Origin: Panagrolaimus kolymaensis
Taxonomy: Eukaryota; Nematoda; Chromadorea; Rhabditida; Panagrolaimidae
Assembly: GCA_028622995.1 (NCBI GenBank)
Contig: JAJQJQ010000023.1
Span: forward strand, 62,001 to 126,000
Direction: 5' to 3'
DNA length: 64,000 nt
The notes under the pieces are model-generated. The model searched no databases. It was not told where the DNA came from and saw only the letters and a list, made by a program, of their open reading frames with translations. The position numbers and the translations under genes are program-made. Of this stretch, positions 55,501 through 64,000 are shown piece after piece; the stretch's first letter is position 1, and each line of letters opens with the position of its first letter.

Positions 55501-58500
55501 CAAAACGAGATTCATTAATTTCTTGCATCAAAGCTTGAAGCAAGTGTTTATAAAATTTATGGATTACAGTTGAGGTTCATCCAGCGGGGGGAATCCAAAA
55601 TCCTCTTGGCATTATTTCTTATAAAATATAAGAAAAATATTTGGAACAAAAAATCCATATCTCCAATTCAATCCCTAATTCAAAACGAGATTCATTAATT
55701 TCTTGCATCAAAGCTTGAAGCAAGTGTTTATAAAATTTATGGATTACAGTTGAGGTTCATCCAGCGGGGGGAATCCAAAATCCTCTTGGCATTATTTCTT
55801 ATAAAATATAAGAAAAATATTTGGAACAAAAAATCCATATCTCCAATTCAATCCCTAATTCAAAATGAGATTCATTAATTTCTTGCATCAAAGCTTGAAG
55901 CAAGTGTTTATAAAATTTATGGATTACAGTTGAGGTTCATCCAGCGGGGGGAATCCAAAATCCTCTTGGCATTATTTCTTATAAAATATAAGAAAAATAA
56001 ATGGAACAAAAAATCCATATCTCCAATTCAATCCCTAATTCAAAATGAGATTCATTAATTTCTTGCATCAAAGCTTGAAGCAAGTGTTTATAAAATTTAT
56101 GGATTACAGTTGAGGTTCATCCAGCGGGGGGAATCCAAAATCCTCTTGGCATTATTTCTTATAAAATATAAGAAAAATATTTGGAACAAAAAATCCATAT
56201 CTCCAATTCAATCCCTAATTCAAAATGAGATTCATTAATTTCTTGCATCAAAGCTTGAAGCAAGTGTTTATAAAATTTATGGATTACAGTTGAGGTTCAT
56301 CCAGCGGGGGGAATCCAAAATCCTCTTGGCATTATTTCTTATAAAATATAAGAAAAATATTTGGAACAAAAAATCCATATCTCCAATTCAATCCCTAATT
56401 CAAAATGAGATTCATTAATTTCTTGCATCAAAGCTTGAAGCAAGTGTTTATAAAATTTATGGATTACAGTTGAGGTTCATCCAGCGGGGGGAATCCAAAA
56501 TCCTCTTGGCATTATTTCTTATAAAATATAAGAAAAATATTTGGAACAAAAAATCCATATCTCCAATTCAATCCCTAATTCAAAATGAGATTCATTAATT
56601 TCTTGCATCAAAGCTTGAAGCAAGTGTTTATAAAATTTATGGATTACAGTTGAGGTTCATCCAGCGGGGGGAATCCAAAATCCTCTTGGCATTATTTCTT
56701 ATAAAATATAAGAAAAATATTTGGAACAAAAAATCCATATCTCCAATTCAATCCCTAATTCAAAATGAGATTCATTAATTTCTTGCATCAAAGCTTGAAG
56801 CAAGTGTTTATAAAATTTATGGATTACAGTTGAGGTTCATCCAGCGGGGGGAATCCAAAATCCTCTTGGCATTATTTCTTATAAAATATAAGAAAAATAT
56901 TTGGAACAAAAAATCCATATCTCCAATTCAATCCCTAATTCAAAATGAGATTCATTAATTTCTTGCATCAAAGCTTGAAGCAAGTGTTTATAAAATTTAT
57001 GGATTACAGTTGAGGTTCATCCAGCGGGGGGAATCCAAAATCCTCTTGGCATTATTTCTTATAAAATATAAGAAAAATATTTGGAACAAAAAATCCATAT
57101 CTCCAATTCAATCCCTAATTCAAAACGAGATTCATTAATTTCTTGCATCAAAGCTTGAAGCAAGTGTTTATAAAATTTATGGATTACAGTTGAGGTTCAT
57201 CCAGCGGGGGGAATCCAAAATCCTCTTGGCATTATTTCTTATAAAATATAAGAAAAATATTTGGAACAAAAAATCCATATCTCCAATTCAATCCCTAATT
57301 CAAAATGAGATTCATTAATTCCTTGCATCAAAGCTTGAAGCAAGTGTTTATAAAATTTATGGATTACAGTTGAGGTTCATCCAGCGGTGGGAATCCAAAA
57401 TCCTCTTGGCATTATTTCTTATAAAATATAAGAAAAATATTAGGAACAAAAAATCCATATCTCCAATTCAATCCCTAATTCAAAATGAGATTCATTAATT
57501 CCTTGCATCAAAGCTTGAAGCAAGTGTTTATAAAATTTATGGATTACAGTTGAGGTTCATCCAGCGGGGGGAATCCAAAATCCTCTTGGCATTATTTCTT
57601 ATAAAATATAAGAAAAATATTTGGAACAAAAAATCCATATCTCCAATTCAATCCCTAATTCAAAACGAGATTCATTAATTTCTTGCATCAAAGCTTGAAG
57701 CAAGTGTTTATAAAATTTATGGATTACAGTTGAGGTTCATCCAGCGGGGGGAATCCAAAATCCTCTTGGCATTATTTCTTATAAAATATAAGAAAAATAT
57801 TTGGAACAAAAAATCCATATCTCCAATTCAATCCCTAATTCAAAACGAGATTCATTAATTTCTTGCATCAAAGCTTGAAGCAAGTGTTTATAAAATTTAT
57901 GGATTACAGTTGAGGTTCATCCAGCGGGGGGAATCCAAAATCCTCTTGGCATTATTTCTTATAAAATATAAGAAAAATATTTGGAACAAAAAATCCATAT
58001 CTCCAATTCAATCCCTAATTCAAAACGAGATTCATTAATTTCTTGCATCAAAGCTTGAAGCAAGTGTTTATAAAATTTATGGATTACAGTTGAGGTTCAT
58101 CCAGCGGGGGGAATCCAAAATCCTCTTGGCATTATTTCTTATAAAATATAAGAAAAATATTTGGAACGAAAAATCCATATCTCCAATTCAATCCCTAATT
58201 CAAAATGAGATTCATTAATTCCTTGCATCAAAGCTTGAAGCAAGTGTTTATAAAATTTATGGATTACAGTTGAGGTTCATCCAGCGGTGGGAATCCAAAA
58301 TCCTCTTGGCATTATTTCTTATAAAATATAAGAAAAATATTAGGAACAAAAAATCCATATCTCCAATTCAATCCCTAATTCAAAATGAGATTCATTAATT
58401 CCTTGCATCAAAGCTTGAAGCAAGTGTTTATAAAATTTATGGATTACAGTTGAGGTTCATCCAGCGGGGGGAATCCAAAATCCTCTTGGCATTATTTCTT

Positions 58501-59529
58501 ATAAAATATAAGAAAAATATTTGGAACAAAAAATCCATATCTCCAATTCAATCCCTAATTCAAAATGAGATTCATTAATTCCTTGCATCAAAGCTTGAAG
58601 CAAGTGTTTATAAAATTTATGGATTACAGTTGAGGTTCATCCAGCGGGGGGAATCCAAAATCCTCTTGGCATTATTTCTTATAAAATATAAGAAAAATAT
58701 TTGGAACAAAAAATCCATATCTCCAATTCAATCCCTAATTCAAAATGAGATTCATTAATTCCTTGCATCAAAGCTTGAAGCAAGTGTTTATAAAATTTAT
58801 GGATTACAGTTGAGGTTCATCCAGCGGGGGGAATCCAAAATCCTCTTGGCATTATTTCTTATAAAATATAAGAAAAATATTTGGAACAAAAAATCCATAT
58901 CTCCAATTCAATCCCTAATTCAAAACGAGATTCATTAATTTCTTGCATCAAAGCTTGAAGCAAGTGTTTATAAAATTTATGGATTACAGTTGAGGTTCAT
59001 CCAGCGGGGGGAATCCAAAATCCTCTTGGCATTATTTCTTATAAAATATAAGAAAAATATTTGGAACAAAAAATCCATATCTCCAATTCAATCCCTAATT
59101 CAAAATGAGATTCATTAATTCCTTGCATCAAAGCTTGAAGCAAGTGTTTATAAAATTTATGGATTACAGTTGAGGTTCATCCAGCGGGGGGAATCCAAAA
59201 TCCTCTTGGCATTATTTCTTATAAAATATAAGAAAAATATTTGGAACAAAAAATCCATATCTCCAATTCAATCCCTAATTCAAAATGAGATTCATTAATT
59301 TCTTGCATCAAAGCTTGAAGCAAGTGTTTATAAAATTTATGGATTACAGTTGAGGTTCATCCAGCGGGGGGAATCCAAAATCCTCTTGGCATTATTTCTT
59401 ATAAAATATAAGAAAAATATTTGGAACAAAAAATCCATATCTCCAATTCAATCCCTAATTCAAAACGAGATTCATTAATTTCTTGCATCAAAGCTTGAAG
59501 CAAGTGTTTATAAAATTTATGGATTACAG
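52330..59529 (+). repeat. Array block 8: 40 consecutive 180-bp monomers without a long unit
   Basis: The monomer start recurs at exactly 180-bp steps from 52,330 to 59,530, giving 40 complete copies. No 5-G (179-bp) copy and no long unit occurs. Private substitutions are commoner here than in the interior, for example three in the monomer around 55,071-55,091, TT to AA at 56,000-56,001, and GGTGGG at about 57,388 and 58,288. Seven consecutive monomers (about 55,861-56,945) share ATGAG with an intact ATTTCTTG, and several from 57,301 onward carry ATGAG with ATTCCTTG. These are signs of local homogenisation. Confidence 0.95.
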
Positions 59530-60213
59530 TTGAGGTTCATCCAGCGGGGGGAATCCAAAATCCTCTTGGCATTATTTCTTATAAAATATAAGAAAAATAT
59601 TTGGAACAAAAAATCCATATCTCCAATTCAATCCCTAATTCAAAACGAGATTCACTAATTTTTAAGCTTGATACATGTGTTCATCAAAAAAAGTTCATCG
59701 ATTGAGATACTTCCAATGGACGGAGCTCAAAATCCTCTTGGGAATAATTTTAATATATTTAATAATAAATAATTAAAAGAAAAAAACTTCTGAAAAAAAA
59801 AATCCTAATTCAAAACTTAAAAATTTGAATATTTAATGTTGGTTTTTAAATTTCAAAGCCACATAACTCGATTTGAGCCTTATCTTATACTAAAGAAATA
59901 TGTTACGGATTTTGTAGATTTTTATGTGATTTATCACTTGTGATAAACAAAGTTTTTTATAAGTTTCATTACTTATGATTTTGGAATTTTTTTTCCTTTA
60001 TCAAAACATTTTTTGCTTTAAGTTTAATTTTTGGTTGCTTCCAAATCGTCACCAAAGGATGCGTTTGGAAAAATATCATTGAAAATGGATGTAAAAATAC
60101 ATAAAAAATCATAAAAATAAAGCACTTTTCTTTTGCAATTTTTTTTCTAATTCAATAAGTTTTAAATTCGATTAAATTGTCTCAATGCTTCATAAATAAT
60201 TAATCGATCACAG
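59530..60213 (+). repeat. Terminal long unit, most diverged copy
   Basis: This is the last of 38 long units, 684 bp. It carries several changes not seen in the interior copies: AATCCTAATTC for AATTCTAATTC, TATCTTATACT for TATCTTTTACT, GTTACGGATTTTG for GTTACCGATTTTG, and GTAGATTTTT for GTAGCTTTTT. It combines TTCATC and AATTAAAAG (type I) with CTTCTGAAAA (type II) and ends ATCACAG. Higher divergence fits its position at the array edge, where unequal exchange homogenises less. Confidence 0.95.
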
Positions 60214-60265
60214 TTGAGGTTCATCCAGCGGGGGGAATCCAAAATCCTCTTGGCATTATTTGGAA
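60214..60265 (+). repeat. Truncated monomer at the satellite edge
   Basis: The sequence follows the monomer from TTGAGGTTCATCC through CTTGGCATTATTT (to about 60,261) and then departs. The next bases, GGAA then AGTGTTT, resemble two later monomer segments (ATTTGGAAC and CAAGTGTTT). The edge may therefore be a monomer with internal deletions, or a simple break; the match is too short to decide. After about 60,272 no satellite similarity is evident. Confidence 0.85.
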
Positions 60266-61243
60266 AGTGTTTGCCTACGCATTTTTATTTTGCATAATTA
60301 TGAGTTTAAAAATATAATCTCCAAATTGTTTTTTTTACTTGATGTATGTATCTGTTTTTAATATAATTGTTATCTTTCGTTTTTGGTTTGGAAACAAAAA
60401 AATTGCCACATATCGAAGTAATCAAAAGTATTTCGAAGTTGTTTCAATTAAACTATTTACAAATAAAAAAGTTAAAGAAAAGGGGCAAATTAATATCGAA
60501 TTTCCAAAACCTTTGTGTATTTCTCATAATTTTTCCATGGATATCTTATTAAAGTAAAGCCAACATAGATGAAACATTTAGTCGTCAGCTTTTATTTTTT
60601 GAAAGCACAATGTTATCGTTTCATTAATCGCTTCCAAATAATAATGCAAAGCATAATATTCAAAGACATTATTATATTTTTTTAATAAAAACCACGATAT
60701 ATGTATTTTTGCTGATCCCTTAATGATGAAAAATGAATGTGAAGAAAACAAAGCATACTTAAATTATTTTCCCATTCCATAACAGTGATAACCATTGTAC
60801 GAAATAAAGAAGAAAGTGAAGATGATTATTTTCGTGATAAAAAATTTTTTTAAGACTCTTTTCCTTTCTTGCATTGCTATATTAGTCCAGAAATATAATA
60901 CACTTTCAAGGGAAGAAGAAAAAAATTTTTGTTGGTATTTTATCAAATAAAGATAAGGTAAACACCCTAATTAACGTAAATAACTTTTTTCCTCGAGTAA
61001 AGCATTAAAACGTGTGATTTCAAATTTTTAATGCCTTTTTTTGTTGTTGCAAACCCTCTAGTTTTTTAGTTACCATTAATTACCTATTAATAATTGCTTC
61101 AAGCTAAAACGCTTTAATTTATTAAACAATTTGATAGCTTTTTTTTATTATTGATATATTTATAAGATTATCGTGATAAAACTATACTTGTTTTTTTTAG
61201 ATTTTTATCATTAATTTGTACATTTTTTAAAGCTTAAAAAAGA
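60266..61243. other. AT-rich unique intergenic region between satellite and gene
   Basis: I see no convincing gene, RNA gene or transposon here. Short open frames on both strands (for example 60,339-60,557 + and 60,764-60,946 -) are low-complexity translations of AT-rich DNA and I do not call them genes. The region must contain the promoter and 5' leader of the downstream gene. Weak candidates are a TATA-like TATATTTATAAG at 61,155-61,166, about 80 bp before the start codon, and a pyrimidine tract ending TTTTTTTTAG at 61,191-61,200 that could be the 3' end of a leader intron. Either could arise by chance at this base composition. Confidence 0.7.
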
Positions 61244-64000
61244 ATGGCAGATAAAGGTTTTCAAAAGCCTGAAGAAAAAATTACAAGTATACGTATGCTT
61301 TTGAAACAATTTTTAGCATCTAAATTTTTTTTTTAAATAAATTTAAGGAAATCCTCCTTCAGCAGATGAACTTCACCTCCTCGTTTTCAACTTTATTCAC
61401 GAAAACTTTACAATTTTCCAACTTATTGAACATCTTGGTAACATAGGAAATGCCCGATTAAGTTATGTGAAAAATCAATTTGAAAAAGAGTTGTTAAAAT
61501 TTGTCAAAGCTGGCATAAAAAACACGATGATTGAATTAGTTAGTAATGGAATCAGCGAATTTATAATTCATGCGCGAAATGGTTTAAAAATTGATTCCAA
61601 ATTTTTTTATGACTGGTCGGAAAGTCTAAAAAGAAATGGAATCCTCCTGAATCATGAAAGCGTCGTGAATGAATGGGAAAATGATTTACAAAAATTTTAC
61701 TATTTTTTGGAAAGTCGATTTGTATCAACTGGGCCTGAAGAAACTATGAGAAATCTTATCATTGAATGGTTTGAAACCGGCGAAATGTCAGTAGAAATTT
61801 GGAAGGAATGGATTTGTTGGTTTTCTAACGGAATTCATTTAAAAACTTTAAAACAAATTAATTGGCCGAATTCATCTCAAAAAGATACAGTGAAACCAAA
61901 GTTTATTAAAGTGCTTAGTTTAATTCCAACTGACGATTTCTTGGAAGTTGAAGTCTTGCAAAGAATTTTAAAATTATATTTGGAAGAACCTAAAATGGAA
62001 GTAGACGTGGATGAATTTGTTGATAAAAATGGAATAAAAACAAGCAAAAAAACTAAAACTTTAAACGTTATCGGAAAAACTATATTTTTAAGCACTATTC
62101 GCGAAGGACTTGAAAAGAAAATGCAGGAGGAAAATATAGAACAAGTTGATATTATTGCACGCAACACTTTTCACATTGATCACGATTTGACGAATGAAAT
62201 ATGGAAAAGTATTAACATTTCCATTGTAGCCGATAAAGTAAATATTTGGGATCAAAGAATTATTGATTTATCAGGAAAGGAATACGACGTTAATGGATGT
62301 ATAAAAAAAGCCAAAAATGGAATAAATGGAATGAATGGTGATAATGGGAAAAATGGTAAAGCAGGAGAATCAAGTGGAAATATTACAATTGTTACAGAAG
62401 AAATGACAAATCCTGGAAACCTAACATTAAAATTAAATGGAGGTGATGGAGAGAATGGAGAAAGCGGAGGCGATGGTGGCAATGGCAAAGATGGAAAAGG
62501 CATTACCCTTAAAGAATTTAATTCCATTCTCGTTAGCTATACAAGTTTGTATCGAGATTTTTGGACCACATTTAAAAACTTTTCACCAAAAGGTTGGAAA
62601 AAAGTAACAGATTTCTACGTAGATGATTGTGATTTGATTTTCTATGAATTTGAAGATGACAATGGTCGTAAACTTCATTATTCTTATGGAGCAGATAAAG
62701 GATGGTGTTATAGCTGGTATGAACTTATGCTTTGGGTTAAAGGAACCAATGGAACATCAGGCGGAATTGGTGGTTTAAATGGAAAAGGTGGAGAAGGTGG
62801 TAATTTAGGCGAGCATAAAATCATACACCCTATAACTGAAATGGAATATGGAATAAATATAATTAAACGTAACGGAAATGATGGCAAAGATGGAAGTGTT
62901 GGGGAATGTGGAAAACCCGGCATCAATGGCAATGATATGGCATTCATCGATCGCTCAGCAACAGGAGAAAACAAACACTATTTTGGATCAAAAGAAGATT
63001 CGCGACTTCTTTTAAAATATTTTTCTAAAAATGGTGAATTTCGACGAATTAATCGATATCTTAAAGAAATAAAAGAGCATTCAGCTTATTATGGTGAATT
63101 CTGCAACAGCGAAATTCCGCCAGGGAAATTAATGCAGAAATTAGAAAAAAATGAAAACCGATCATCAGAAGCTCAAACAACAATGAAGCAGTCGATTGTT
63201 TTAAATAAAATAAAACAAAAAGCTCAAATACATAAAGTTAAAATGGAAGGTGAAATTAATTCTGCTGCTGCGGCTTTAGAAAAGTCCAAAATAATACAAA
63301 GATTAAAAGCAGACGAAAACGCAGCTGAAGAAACTGAAACAATTGAGCAAGAGGAAGAAGTTGTAATCGTTAAAGAAATAAATGAAGAGCAATTAGAAAT
63401 AAGTAAAACAAATGCAAGAAAATGCAAAAAATCACCGCAGCAATTTATTGGACTTTTAAATCGAAAATTAAATTATGAAGGATGCTGTTTATTAGCTCAA
63501 GAAGTAATTGATTATTTTTTGATTGAATTCGATAATAGCATTCATGAAAGAATAAAGCATCGAATAATGTTAAAATGTTCCAGATTTCGTGAAATGATGA
63601 AAAATCCTTTTAAATCTATTATTGTTGCCGCAGTTCAACTAAAAAAATCTGATGGTCTAACTTTATCTCACTTACAAAGTTTAGCTGAAACAGCATCGAT
63701 GAAAAGAAAAACCAAAAAGGTTGTAACAAGGTTGAGATCGAAAGTGGATAAATTTTCTTCTTATTGTCAAATGGAAAATTTAAGTATCGATGAAGAAATT
63801 ACCAAAAATAATGATAATAAGCTTGAGAAAGTAAAATTTCTTGATCCTGCTAAACATGAATTATGGCATCCTGATGCTCCCAAATATGAAATCGATGCCA
63901 TCGTTGATACCTTTTTCAAAGACTATCATTTAAATGAAGTTCAAAGCGATATATTGCTAATAATTTTTGAAACTTTTGAAACTTTATCAAACAAATTCAA
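61244..64000 (+). CDS. Uncharacterised protein with four Gly-X-Y stretches, 5' part of gene (runs off window)
   Basis: Function and family are not recognised. The start ATG at 61,244 has a good context (A at -3, G at +4) and is preceded by an in-frame TAA at 61,235. A short exon, an intron (61,287-61,347 in the model used for numbering) and an unbroken 883-codon frame from 61,350 give about 898 residues, still open at 64,000. There is no signal peptide or clear membrane segment, so an intracellular protein is likely. Residues ~16-335 are a mixed helical-looking region with a Trp-rich patch at 166-172. Gly-X-Y stretches lie at about 339-356, 379-399, 480-499 and 524-544, with a Trp/Tyr-rich insert (412-477) between the second and third. 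Residues ~590-720 are Lys/Glu-rich, probably coiled coil, with AAAA at 654-657 and QEEEVV near 682-687. The codon choice is AT-rich, like the surrounding DNA. Downstream exons lie outside the window. Confidence 0.88.
61287..61347 (+). other. Small intron with alternative in-phase splice sites
   Basis: The first-exon frame meets a TAA at 61,334, while the long second frame has a TAA at 61,344 just before it opens, so a splice is needed to join them. Donor candidates are GTATAC at 61,287 and GTATGC at 61,293 (also a poorer GTTTTC at 61,257). Acceptor candidates end at 61,347 (TTTAAG), 61,362 (CTCCTTCAG) and 61,365 (the second CAG of CAGCAG). All combinations keep the same frame, since every donor leaves one base and all acceptors are multiples of three apart. 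A CTAAA at 61,319-61,323 is a plausible branch site. The favoured introns are 55-76 nt, normal for insects. Confidence 0.75.

Larger units (their letters stand above)
1..60265 (+). repeat. Satellite DNA array of 180-bp monomers and 683-bp long units
   Basis: The whole stretch is tandem repeat, always in one orientation. About 190 complete 180-bp monomers (each beginning TTGAGGTTCATCCAGCGG and ending GGATTACAG) alternate with 38 long units of 682-684 bp that share the monomer's first ~123 bp. Copies differ by only a few substitutions and by one G in a 5/6-G tract. I see no transposon, gene, inversion or unique insert in 60 kb. Every frame is closed by frequent stops, so it does not code. Such an array is typical of centromeric or pericentromeric heterochromatin; that location is inferred, not shown. 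It continues past the left edge of the window and ends at about 60,265. Confidence 0.98.

Noticed and set aside
1..60265. CRISPR array
   Set aside because: Repeats are far too long, there are no unique spacers, and the context is eukaryotic.
60339..60557. 72-codon open frame on + beside the satellite edge
   Set aside because: The translation is low-complexity and typical of AT-rich DNA, with no motif and no supporting start context; an overlapping second frame of similar length shows how easily such frames arise here.
60631..60660. GCTTCCAAAT with a following GCAAAGC in the flank, resembling the fourth long-unit subunit
   Set aside because: Only about ten bases match exactly; too short to claim a satellite remnant.
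60764..60946. 60-codon open frame on - in the intergenic region
   Set aside because: Phe/Lys/Ile-rich chance translation with no recognisable feature.
61155..61200. TATA box and leader-intron acceptor for the downstream gene
   Set aside because: Both are short AT/T-rich matches expected by chance at this composition, and no initiator was found at the right distance; kept only as a note in the intergenic entry.
61877..63427. Minus-strand open frames at 61,877-62,167, 62,252-62,527, 62,708-62,974 and 63,224-63,427, two of them proline-rich
   Set aside because: They lie opposite the long + strand coding frame. The Pro-rich translations are simply the antisense of its Gly codons.

Overview
The window looks like nuclear DNA of a small-intron, AT-rich eukaryote, most likely an insect. 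It is roughly 31% GC, has a tandem satellite about 60 kb long, an intron of about 55-76 nt in the only gene, a good eukaryotic start context, and no bacterial operon or ribosome-binding-site structure. The species cannot be fixed from the sequence; a nematoceran fly is only a guess.

Positions 1 to about 60,265 are one uninterrupted satellite array, all in the same orientation, with no transposon, inversion or unique insert seen. It is built from two bricks. The first is a 180-bp monomer (A); I count about 190 complete copies. The second is a 682-684-bp long unit (L); I count 38 copies. L starts with the first ~123 bp of A and then continues into about 560 bp that resolve into three more, strongly diverged, monomer-like subunits, so L is best read as an old tetramer. 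Runs of A alternate with single L units. The A count per run sets nested higher-order repeats (HORs) with periods 862-864, 1042, 1222, 1402, 1582, 1763, 1943, 2120 and 2658 bp. Some are repeated back to back almost without change, notably 1763 bp at 26,952-32,240 and 2120 bp at 33,103-37,342. From 52,330 to 59,529 the pattern changes to 40 consecutive A monomers, each exactly 180 bp, followed by one last diverged L unit and a truncated monomer at the edge.

Positions ~60,266-61,243 are AT-rich unique intergenic sequence with no convincing gene.

Positions 61,244-64,000 (+) carry the start of one protein-coding gene: a short first exon, a small intron, and then an unbroken 883-codon frame that runs off the end of the window. 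The predicted protein is intracellular-looking and charged. It has four Gly-X-Y (collagen-like) stretches in its middle and a Lys/Glu-rich, probably coiled-coil region after them. I do not recognise its family. It is transcribed away from the satellite and starts about 1 kb from the array edge, so the window captures a satellite/euchromatin-type boundary.
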